Source: JBFELO01 sp041552055 (GTDB lineage: Bacteria > Acidobacteriota > Thermoanaerobaculia > Thermoanaerobaculales > Sulfomarinibacteraceae). Taken from it: a stretch of 9,882 nucleotides of DNA. Shown one piece after another: positions 1 to 6,031 of the stretch. The stretch spans positions 1 to 9,882 of the forward strand of contig JBFELO010000166.1 in NCBI GenBank assembly GCA_041552055.1. The letters are read 5' to 3'. A program made the position numbers and the translations under genes. The notes under the pieces are model-generated. The model was given only the letters and a program-made list of their open reading frames with translations. It was not told the DNA's origin and ran no database searches. Positions within the stretch are counted from its first letter, which is position 1. Every line of letters starts with the position of its first letter.

Positions 1-42
1 ACGGTTGACGATCTGATCGGAAAGAACACGGATCGTGGGCAC
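1..42 (-). CDS. mutL: DNA mismatch repair protein MutL, N-terminal fragment (runs off left edge)
   Basis: Only the first 14 codons are present. Read from a GTG at 42-40 they give VPTIRVLSDQIVNR, which matches the conserved MutL amino terminus (typically M-x-x-I-R-x-L-x-D-Q-x-x-N-Q-I-A-A-G-E). That segment begins the GHKL ATPase domain; the ATP-binding motifs lie beyond the edge. MutL is the matchmaker ATPase of mismatch repair, linking MutS to strand incision. The frame has an in-frame TGA at 87-85, so the only other upstream start would be TTG at 78-76; the GTG fits the usual family length better. No Shine-Dalgarno sequence is visible before the GTG. It is separated by about 770 bp from the upstream operon and probably has its own promoter. 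The call rests on a short but characteristic motif. Confidence 0.78.
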   Translation of the reverse strand, partial: MPTIRVLSDQIVNR

Positions 43-78
43 CGAGACATCATAGCGGGTCGCGGAAGCCCCACCCAA
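42..78 (-). promoter_or_regulatory. possible mutL promoter giving a nearly leaderless mRNA
   Basis: On the minus strand, TATGAT (54-49) resembles a -10 box. TTGGGT (78-73) lies 18 nt upstream as a poor -35. Transcription would then start at about 42-43, on the GTG itself, and the segment before the GTG has no SD-like purine run. This is inference from two short motifs. Confidence 0.25.
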
Positions 79-160
79 CCAGGTTCAAGAAACAAGGTGC
101 ATGGTGCAAGATCCCCCGCCCGCCCGGAGCAGGGAGCACGGCCCACCCACCCTGCTCTTC

Positions 161-190
161 GTCATCGTCGTCGCCGTCGTCATCGTCATC
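161..190. repeat. GTC/ATC trinucleotide run
   Basis: Ten consecutive triplets, nine of them GTC or ATC and one GCC, form a low-complexity tract (GAC/GAT on the other strand). It lies in non-coding DNA about 120 bp before mutL, and no function can be assigned. Confidence 0.6.
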
Positions 191-219
191 GATCCCACGG
201 CACGCCCATCACATCACGC

Positions 220-356
220 TGTCATCCTGAGCGAGGAGCGAGCCACCAGGCGAGCGACGACGCGAAGGATCCCCTCACGCAGGAGCGACCTCTCGATCGC
301 ATTGTCGCTCCGGAGTTCGGAGGGGATCCTTCGGCCCTAGGGGCCTCAGGATGACA
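220..356. repeat. large imperfect palindromic element (REP/MITE-like)
   Basis: Three nested pairs of arms are visible. TGTCATCCTGAG (220-231) pairs with CTCAGGATGACA (345-356). GAAGGATCCCCTC (264-276) pairs with GAGGGGATCCTTC (320-332). GGAGCGAC (282-289) pairs with GTCGCTCC (304-311). The arms are perfect and the intervals between them are asymmetric, so RNA or single-stranded DNA could fold into a long bulged hairpin. I recall similar words (GTCATCCTGAGCG...GAAGGATC) between genes in many high-G+C genomes, where they behave as dispersed non-coding repeats. No transposase or clear target-site duplication is present. Confidence 0.75.
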
Positions 357-439
357 CGAGGTTCGAGCGCCGACGCGATCGCAACCTCGCTCCGGAGGTC
401 GGAGGGGATTCTTCGGTCCTACGGGCCTCAGGATGACAC
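294..439. repeat. direct repeat of the element's right half, 82-bp period (294-357 and 376-439)
   Basis: The 64-bp segment 294-357 recurs at 376-439 with about seven mismatches and no gaps. The second copy lacks a matching left half. Both end in CTCAGGATGACAC. Either a second, truncated palindromic element abuts the first, or the right half was duplicated in tandem. Confidence 0.75.
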
Positions 440-530
440 TCGGTAGCAGCGCAGGCGCACATCCCCGCAGCGCTCGAGGGCTCTCGTTCGGCTAGATCAA
501 CGTAGCTTCAACGCGCCCCCTCCCGAACGC

Positions 531-545
531 GCTCCCCGTGGGAGC
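531..545. repeat. short GC-rich hairpin beside a larger one
   Basis: GCTCCC (531-536) and GGGAGC (540-545) form a 6-bp perfect stem with a 3-nt loop. It ends where the larger hairpin begins. There is no T-run on either side, so it is not a classical terminator. Confidence 0.5.
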
Positions 546-620
546 CCGGCATGGACGTTTCGAGGTCTCGGTTCGACACGATATCCCCGAACATCGAGAG
601 TCTCGAAACGTCATGCCAGG
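545..620. repeat. large near-perfect hairpin, 76 bp
   Basis: The outer arms are CCCGGCAT (545-552) with ATGCCAGG (613-620), one mismatch. The central arms are GACGTTTCGAG (554-564) with CTCGAAACGTC (602-612), perfect apart from one unpaired base at 553. The inner arms are TCTCG (566-570) with CGAGA (595-599) and GTTCG (571-575) with CGAAC (588-592), around a 12-nt loop. It could be a second dispersed palindrome family, an mRNA 3'-end stabiliser or a strong structure in read-through RNA. It shares no obvious words with the element at 220-356. Confidence 0.7.
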
Positions 621-815
621 CACGCCCGCACGACGCGCTGTAATCGGCCTGCTATTCTCTTCGACCGCCTGACACCCAACACAGCGGCTACACCGCGGTC
701 GGCGGCAGCGTGTCCGAGGGCTGTCCATCCCCTCCTCCCCTCACACCCGGGCGCCGCAGGCGCCGGCCACCCCCTCGCCACGCCGACGGGAAAGTTGGCG
801 GACGAGATTGGGATG

Positions 816-1139
816 TCAGTCGAACATCTTGGAGTCGTAGATCGAGGTGTCAGGCCGTGAATCCGGCGTCACGACCCGGCTCGGGTCCGCGAGGTCCTGC
901 TGGATGAGCAGGGATATCAACATGTCTCGAACGCCGCCACGACCCTTGGCGCGATACACCTGCTTCACCGTCTTGGGTCTGAGCTCGATGCCGGTCATGT
1001 GGCGCAGATACTCGCAGAATACCCGCGCTCGAGAGATGAAGCTGGTCACAAGCAGCAAGAGCAGCAAGGTGATTCCCACTGCGGCGCCGAGCCGGAACGT
1101 GACGGTCGGAGTGAATTCGAGAAAATCCAGGCTCATCAT
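816..1139 (-). CDS. small single-span membrane protein of unknown function, coupled to ftsK
   Basis: This 107-residue protein is not one I recognise. The first 17 residues are mildly hydrophobic. A strong transmembrane segment follows at about residues 18-37, with six consecutive leucines (25-30). The segment after it is basic (about 38-72, many Arg/Lys), suggesting by the positive-inside rule that the C-terminal 70 residues are cytoplasmic. The tail is polar and acidic and ends DSKMFD. The start overlaps the ftsK stop as ATGA. ATG codons at 1139-1137 and 1136-1134 are tandem; GAGG lies 4 nt before the first and 7 nt before the second, so the second may be used (106 residues). Coupling to ftsK suggests an envelope or division role, but this is inference. 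It appears to be the last gene of the operon. Confidence 0.75.
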   Translation of the reverse strand: MMSLDFLEFTPTVTFRLGAAVGITLLLLLLVTSFISRARVFCEYLRHMTGIELRPKTVKQVYRAKGRGGVRDMLISLLIQQDLADPSRVVTPDSRPDTSIYDSKMFD

Positions 1140-3559
1140 GGCACCTCGTACTCGTCCGGGCTGTCCCCGCTCATGCCGCGGGTTTCGTCGACCTCCTCGA
1201 AATGATCGGCGGAAACGAGCACGTCTCGACCCTTGGACCCCTGCAGCGGTCCCACCAGACCTTCCTTCTCCATCATATCCAAGAGTCGTGCCGATCGCGT
1301 GTACCCGAGGTGCAAACGACGTTGGATGTACGACGCCGAAGCCTTGCGGGTCTTGACCACCAACCGCGCCGCCCGGTCGTACATCGGATCGGTGAGTTCG
1401 ACGTCGTCGCCCTCCGCGGCGCGCCGCCCACCGCGATCGTTGCCTCCGAGCGGCGCGTGTGACAACACGTCGCGCTGATACTCGGGCTTGCCGAAGCGCT
1501 TGATGTAGCGCACGACCGTGGCGATTTCCTTCTCGGTCACCAATGGCCCGTGCAACCGGATCAGCGCCGAGGTCCCCGGCGGCAGGTACAGCATGTCCCC
1601 GCGCCCCAACAGGTGTTCGGCGCCCATCGAGTCGAGAATCGTGCGTGAGTCGAACCTGGAGCGGACCTTGTACGACATCCGACACGGGAAGTTCGCCTTG
1701 ATGATGCCGGTGACGATGTCGACCGAGGGCCGCTGGGTCGCGCACACGAGGTGCACACCAACCGCGCGGGCCTTCTGGGACAATCGAGTAATCGACTCCT
1801 CGACCGCTCGCGACGCCGTGACCATCAGGTCCGCGAGCTCGTCGATGATGATCACGATGTAGGGCAGCGGCGTCAGCTCCACAAACTCGTCCTGCTCCTC
1901 GCCGACCAACTGAGACTGCGCCTTCTTCAGCTGGACAGGGTCGGTGACCACCTGGTTGTACTGGGCCAGGTTCCGAACCCCGAGCGCCGCCAAGAGTCGG
2001 TAACGGCGGTCCATCTCGGACACCGCCCAGCCGAGCGCATTGGCGGCCTTCTTCGGATCGGAGATGATCGGTGTCAAGAGGTGGGGGATATCGGAGTAGA
2101 CACCGAGCTCCACCATCTTCGGGTCGACCAGAATGAACTTCACCTGCTCGGGTCGTGCCTTGTACAGGATCGAAATCAACATGGCGTTGAGGCCGACCGA
2201 TTTGCCCGAACCGGTGAACCCGCCGATCAGCAGGTGGGGCATGCGCGCGAGATCCGCGAAGAAGGGTTTCCCGCGAATATCGACTCCCAGGCTGAGGGTC
2301 AGCAGCGACTGAGCACGCTGGAACTCGGGGGACTCGAGCAGCGGTCGCAGGCGGATCACTTCGGGGTCGGGGCACGGCACCTCGATGCCGACGGTGGCAC
2401 GTCCCGGAACACGTTCGATCCGCACCGACTCGGTTTTCAGCGCGAGCGCCAGATCTTCGACCAAGCCCTGGACGGCCGAGATCTTGACCCCCGTGTCGAG
2501 TCGAAACTCGTAGGTCGTGATCACCGGGCCGGTGCGGATATTCACCACCTCGCCCCGCACCCTGAACTCCTGACACTTGCTGGTAATCAGCTTCGAGAGC
2601 TCGATCAGCGCCGCCGAGTCCCGTTGCGGAGCGTGTTCCGACTGATCGAGGAAGCCGACTCTCGGAAGGTCGTACGCCTCGAGATCGTCGACGAAATCGA
2701 ACTCCTCCTGAACGGCCGACTTCGATCTCTTGGTCGCGGCCACGCCGGCCTGGCGGCTCGTTCGGGCCGGCCGTCGCCGCGCAGTCTTCGACGCTGGCTT
2801 TCGATTGGTTCCCTCGGCATCGGGCCCCTGCACGAGCGCCGTGCGACGAACGATCCGGAACCGACCACGGCCCTCGACCTCCTTGACGGTGATCGGTCCG
2901 CGATACTCCTGGTCACGCTCCAGCCGGCGGAGCTGTCGCTCCATGACCTTGCGCCGGTTCCGCTGCTGATCCTTTTCCCTGCGGCGCCGGCCACGCTCCT
3001 TGCGACGAACGATCAATCGCTCGCGAAACCCCGCGGTCAGCCTGTCGGCCACCGTCGCCGCCGACCGTCCCGACGCGAGCAGGCCGCCCACGAGGAGGAA
3101 GAAGGCGAGAATGACCACCCGCCCGACCGGCCCGGCGAAACCCGCCAGAAGCTCGGTCTCCGCCAGTCCAACGAGACCACCGCACGATACCGTGCCGTCG
3201 CGGAACGGAATCTCCGTGCACACCAGCGCCGCGATACCGGGAAGCGCGAGCACGATCGCCACCCAGCCGACGGCCGTGATCGAGAGGTTCATGAATGGCC
3301 GTTGACGAATCAGTCGCCAGCCGACCACCACGCCGATCGGCGGCAGTATGAACGCCGTCAAACCGAGGAGGCTCAGCAGACCCGCGGACAGTGTGGCGCC
3401 GAGCCACCCGGCCAGGTTCTGTGGCGACGACCGCAGGGTCGATGCGTAGAACGGGCTCGGATCTCGTGGAGAGTGTGACAGCAGCGCCACCGCCACCAGG
3501 AGGGCCCCGAGGATCAACGCCACGGCCGCCGCTTCGCGAAGTGCCCGGTCGCGCATCAT
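1136..3559 (-). CDS. ftsK: FtsK/SpoIIIE-family DNA translocase
   Basis: This is an ATP-driven double-stranded DNA pump that clears chromosome ends through the division septum; it acts as a membrane-anchored hexamer. At 807 residues it has SpoIIIE-like length, without the very long linker of E. coli FtsK. Four hydrophobic segments lie at about residues 10-28, 52-80, 92-112 and 145-163. A very basic, probably helical linker (about 178-220) follows, then an Arg/Lys-rich region to about 282. The motor has Walker A GFTGSGKS (447-454), VDPKMVEL (478-485), Walker B IVIIIDEL (568-575, D573/E574) and ATQRPSVDIVTGIIKANFP (607-625). The C-terminal winged-helix gamma domain (about 723-785) contains SYIQRRLHLGYTRSARLL, the part that reads polarity sequences in the family. 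The start overlaps the uppP TGA (ATGA), with GAGGGG just upstream. A second ATG follows at once. Identification is secure. Confidence 0.97.
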   Translation of the reverse strand: MMRDRALREAAAVALILGALLVAVALLSHSPRDPSPFYASTLRSSPQNLAGWLGATLSAGLLSLLGLTAFILPPIGVVVGWRLIRQRPFMNLSITAVGWVAIVLALPGIAALVCTEIPFRDGTVSCGGLVGLAETELLAGFAGPVGRVVILAFFLLVGGLLASGRSAATVADRLTAGFRERLIVRRKERGRRRREKDQQRNRRKVMERQLRRLERDQEYRGPITVKEVEGRGRFRIVRRTALVQGPDAEGTNRKPASKTARRRPARTSRQAGVAATKRSKSAVQEEFDFVDDLEAYDLPRVGFLDQSEHAPQRDSAALIELSKLITSKCQEFRVRGEVVNIRTGPVITTYEFRLDTGVKISAVQGLVEDLALALKTESVRIERVPGRATVGIEVPCPDPEVIRLRPLLESPEFQRAQSLLTLSLGVDIRGKPFFADLARMPHLLIGGFTGSGKSVGLNAMLISILYKARPEQVKFILVDPKMVELGVYSDIPHLLTPIISDPKKAANALGWAVSEMDRRYRLLAALGVRNLAQYNQVVTDPVQLKKAQSQLVGEEQDEFVELTPLPYIVIIIDELADLMVTASRAVEESITRLSQKARAVGVHLVCATQRPSVDIVTGIIKANFPCRMSYKVRSRFDSRTILDSMGAEHLLGRGDMLYLPPGTSALIRLHGPLVTEKEIATVVRYIKRFGKPEYQRDVLSHAPLGGNDRGGRRAAEGDDVELTDPMYDRAARLVVKTRKASASYIQRRLHLGYTRSARLLDMMEKEGLVGPLQGSKGRDVLVSADHFEEVDETRGMSGDSPDEYEVP

Positions 3560-4374
3560 TGGCCCCTCAAGCTGAGTCCCAACACCAGCAGACCCACCGG
3601 CAGACAGTACCAGGCGAAGCGGTGAAAGGAATGGGACTCGAGGGTCCGCACGACGATCCCGAGCGCCACGTACCCCGCAGTCGCCGCGACCAGCGCCCCC
3701 ACCGCACAGGCGATTACGAACGAGGGCCCGGCGCCGGTGATCTGGTGCCGCTCACCGAAAACTTCGAGCACGGTGACCGCCAGAATCGTCGGGACGCTCA
3801 TCAGGAAACTGAACCGCGCCGCCCACGCCCGATCGAGACCTGCCATCAACCCGGCCGCGATCGTCACGCCCGACCGGGACATGCCGGGGAACACCGCAAC
3901 ACCCTGAATCAGACCCACGACCAGGGCTTGTTTCCACGTCGTGGTCGCCTGATCGCTGGAACCGCCGGCGAGCGCGCGCGTGCCCGCAACGACGCATCCG
4001 GTCAGAATCAGAAAGCCACCCACCCAGGCGGCCCGTTCGAACGCGGACTCCGCGAGGCCGCGGAGCGGAAACGCCAGCACTCCGGTGGCCATCGTCCCGA
4101 CCGCCAGCAGACCGAGCAGACGGCGGCCCTCGGGGTGTGTGAGCCAGCGCAAGATCTCACGCCGCTCGTACCACACCACCGCGAGTGCGGTGCCCACGTG
4201 GAGCGTGGCGTCATACACGACCCCGGGTTGCTCGAACCCACGAATCAACATCTGTGCCAGGGCGAGGTGTCCTGACGACGACACCGGAAGAAACTCGGTC
4301 AGGCCCTGCAGCAGTCCGAGCAGCGGTGAGTACCAGAAGCTCAACACGTGCGCTCCGGCACTCGACGCACCCAT
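3556..4374 (-). CDS. uppP: undecaprenyl-diphosphatase UppP (BacA family)
   Basis: The enzyme removes a phosphate from undecaprenyl pyrophosphate to regenerate the lipid carrier for peptidoglycan and surface polysaccharides; overexpression is known to give bacitracin resistance. The product has 272 residues, normal for the family, and is mostly hydrophobic helices. The first signature is QGLTEFLPVSSSGHL (23-37, with Q23, E27, S32-S34 and H36). The second is FPGMSRSG (162-169, R167 being the expected phosphate-binding arginine), followed by FSFLMSVPTI (188-197). The first ATG has GGAAAGG directly before it, so spacing is tight. A GTG at codon 10 (4347-4345), with GGAG 5 nt upstream, is an alternative that would put the first motif nearer its usual distance from the N terminus. 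The 82-bp gap to rsmA shows no terminator. The overlap with ftsK implies translational coupling. Confidence 0.96.
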   Translation of the reverse strand: MGASSAGAHVLSFWYSPLLGLLQGLTEFLPVSSSGHLALAQMLIRGFEQPGVVYDATLHVGTALAVVWYERREILRWLTHPEGRRLLGLLAVGTMATGVLAFPLRGLAESAFERAAWVGGFLILTGCVVAGTRALAGGSSDQATTTWKQALVVGLIQGVAVFPGMSRSGVTIAAGLMAGLDRAWAARFSFLMSVPTILAVTVLEVFGERHQITGAGPSFVIACAVGALVAATAGYVALGIVVRTLESHSFHRFAWYCLPVGLLVLGLSLRGQ

Positions 4375-4456
4375 CCTTTCCAGCGCCCTTGGAGGCGACC
4401 CGAAATCAACATATCCACCCGCATGGTATCACTTTGCGGGCGCGCGGCCGGTGCTT

Positions 4457-5230
4457 CTACTCGCCGAAACACACAGCTGCGGCCAGCTCCAACCAGCCTT
4501 CGAGCGGCACGGTCCCGGGCCGAGCGGCGGCGTCGAGACCAGCCGTCTTCAGCTGTTCGAACGAGGCCAATGGACGGATGGCATTGCCGAGCATCTTGCG
4601 CGGCTTTGTCAGCGCGTGACCCGCCAGTCGAAAGGCCTTTTCGAGCTGGACGATCTCGACCTCGGACGGCCGGAGGTCCAACACCACCACACTCGACACC
4701 ACCTTGGGACGCGGGCGAAATGCTGCCGGGCCAACCTGAAACGCCATCCGAGCGTCTGCCCAGGCGGCCCGTTCGAGCGCCAGCAGCCCGTGTCCCTTTC
4801 CCCCCGGCCGTGCCATCACCCGCGCCGCCACCTCCCGCTGCAACATCACCACGATCCGGGTAAACAGATCGTGCCGCGGCAACAAACGGCGCACGATCGC
4901 GGTCCCTACCGAGTACGGCAGATTGGACGCCACCTGCCACGGAGCCTCCGATGCCACTATCGGATCGAGCGGCTCGCTCAAGGCATCGGCTACACGGATC
5001 TCAAACGCGCCTCCCTGGAAGCGGCTCTGGAGCCTCGGCGCCAGATCGGGATCGACCTCGAGCGCCAGCACGCGGTCGAATCGACCCAACAGTGGGCCCG
5101 TCAACGCGCCGCGTCCGGGGCCGATCTCGAGCACTCGCTGCGGCTCGTCATCGAGCAGCGCCACGATTCGATCGGCGACATGCCGATCGACGAGGAAGAT
5201 CTGTCCGAGGCGGCGGCGTTTAGCTCGCAT
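4457..5230 (-). CDS. rsmA: 16S rRNA (adenine(1518)-N(6)/adenine(1519)-N(6))-dimethyltransferase RsmA (KsgA)
   Basis: RsmA dimethylates two adjacent adenosines near the 3' end of 16S rRNA using S-adenosylmethionine, a late checkpoint in 30S assembly. The protein has 257 residues. Visible are the SAM-binding loop EIGPGRGALT (35-44), the acidic residue ending motif II (E58), D82, the catalytic motif NLPY (103-106), and FRPRPKV (171-177) preceding the C-terminal domain. PRKMLGNAI (210-218) is also characteristic. The usual GQNFL motif near the N terminus is GQIFL here (9-13), replacing an asparagine that contacts SAM in E. coli KsgA. The other expected SAM contacts are present, so I still call a functional RsmA rather than an Erm-type relative. 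The start lies 3 nt after the trpA stop with no clear SD, so translation is probably coupled to trpA. Confidence 0.95.
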   Translation of the reverse strand: MRAKRRRLGQIFLVDRHVADRIVALLDDEPQRVLEIGPGRGALTGPLLGRFDRVLALEVDPDLAPRLQSRFQGGAFEIRVADALSEPLDPIVASEAPWQVASNLPYSVGTAIVRRLLPRHDLFTRIVVMLQREVAARVMARPGGKGHGLLALERAAWADARMAFQVGPAAFRPRPKVVSSVVVLDLRPSEVEIVQLEKAFRLAGHALTKPRKMLGNAIRPLASFEQLKTAGLDAAARPGTVPLEGWLELAAAVCFGE

Positions 5231-5233
5231 ATC

Positions 5234-6031
5234 TCATCGACGGCACGCCTCAGCGAGTGGTGTGACGAACCGCTGCACCACAGCGGGCAGATCGTCGCCA
5301 CCGTGACAACGCGCGATGCGGTCCACAATAGCCGACCCCACCACCACACCGTCGGCCTGTGCCGCGACCTCTGCCACCTGCGACGGGGTCGAGATTCCGA
5401 ATCCCACCGCGACCGGAAGCCGCGACAACTTGCGGGTGGTCCGGATGTTCCTGGCGAGATCGACATCGAGCTCGCCACGCGCCCCGGTCACACCGGTTCG
5501 GGAAACGAGATAGAGAAAACCTCCGCCATGCCTGCTCGCGGCCTTGATTCGATCGCGGGTCGACGTCGGGGTTACCAGCAGAACCGGGTCGAGGCCGCAA
5601 CGCTTGAGCGCCGGCTCGAACCGTCCCATCTCCTCGTCGGGCACGTCGGTGAAGAGCACGCCGTCGACGCCCGCCGCCGCAGCATCCTCCGCAAAGCGAT
5701 CGATGCCGTAGCTGAGCACCGGGTTCGCGTACGTGAAGAGCACGACAGGCAGCTCGTCGCGCGCCCGTATCACGGTCACCGCCGCGAGCACACCCTCGAG
5801 AGTGGTCCCGGCTGCCAACGCCCGCTCCGCAGCCTGCTGGTTGGTCGGTCCATCGGCGATCGGATCGGAAAACGGGACGCCCAACTCGAGCACGTCGGCC
5901 CCGGCGCGGTGAAGTGCCCGGGCAAGCACAGGGGTCTGTTCAAGATTCGGGTCACCCGCCGTGAAGTAGGCAATCAGGGCGGCCCGACGCTCCTTGCGGG
6001 CCGATCGAAACGCGCTCGAAATCCGGCTCAT
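5234..6031 (-). CDS. trpA: tryptophan synthase alpha subunit
   Basis: TrpA cleaves indole-3-glycerol phosphate to indole and glyceraldehyde 3-phosphate, passing indole to TrpB through an internal tunnel of the alpha2-beta2 complex. The product has 265 residues, full length. The active-site motif LELGVPFSDPIADGP (48-62) places catalytic E49 and D60 at the same numbers as in Salmonella TrpA. The flexible loop SRTGVTG (177-183) and the phosphate-binding segments VGFGIS (209-214) and VGSAIV (231-236) are intact. Residue 64 is Asn where the family normally has a hydrophobic residue. Overlap with the trpB stop is 4 nt (ATGA), and a GGAAAGGGG stretch inside trpB serves as SD. This coupling favours equal amounts of the two partners. 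Confidence 0.97.
   Translation of the reverse strand: MSRISSAFRSARKERRAALIAYFTAGDPNLEQTPVLARALHRAGADVLELGVPFSDPIADGPTNQQAAERALAAGTTLEGVLAAVTVIRARDELPVVLFTYANPVLSYGIDRFAEDAAAAGVDGVLFTDVPDEEMGRFEPALKRCGLDPVLLVTPTSTRDRIKAASRHGGGFLYLVSRTGVTGARGELDVDLARNIRTTRKLSRLPVAVGFGISTPSQVAEVAAQADGVVVGSAIVDRIARCHGGDDLPAVVQRFVTPLAEACRR

Larger units (their letters stand above)
43..815. other. long intergenic region rich in palindromes, between the operon end and mutL
   Basis: No frame here on either strand has a recognisable protein, a plausible start and a consistent codon pattern. The stretch holds a GTC/ATC triplet run, a large palindromic element with a duplicated half, and two adjacent hairpins, all listed separately. 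Nearer the operon end are two small hairpins. At 750-764, GGCGCC pairs with GGCGCC across a 3-nt loop. At 781-800, CGCCGAC pairs with GTTGGCG, including one G-T pair. Neither is followed by a T-run on the minus strand, so no intrinsic terminator for the operon can be assigned; Rho-dependent ending is possible. Confidence 0.7.

Noticed and set aside
97..354. Small plus-strand frames between mutL and the palindrome
   Set aside because: They translate a triplet repeat and palindromic DNA; no SD, no domain, and two overlapping frames are equally open.
220..439. CRISPR array
   Set aside because: Only two copies of a 64-bp unit with an 18-bp interval, part of a palindrome, and no cas gene nearby.
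750..800. Operon terminator from the hairpins at 750-764 and 781-800
   Set aside because: Short stems, one with an A-C mismatch on the transcribed strand, and no T-run follows.
816..2576. 586-codon minus frame running through ftsK into the small membrane protein
   Set aside because: Only the last 107 codons are real; the upstream part is an out-of-frame reading of ftsK, whose correct frame has all motor motifs.
1751..3478. 575-codon plus-strand open frame opposite ftsK
   Set aside because: It is the antisense of a secure ftsK, is Arg/His/Gln-rich and has no recognisable domain; long antisense frames are expected in G+C-rich genes.
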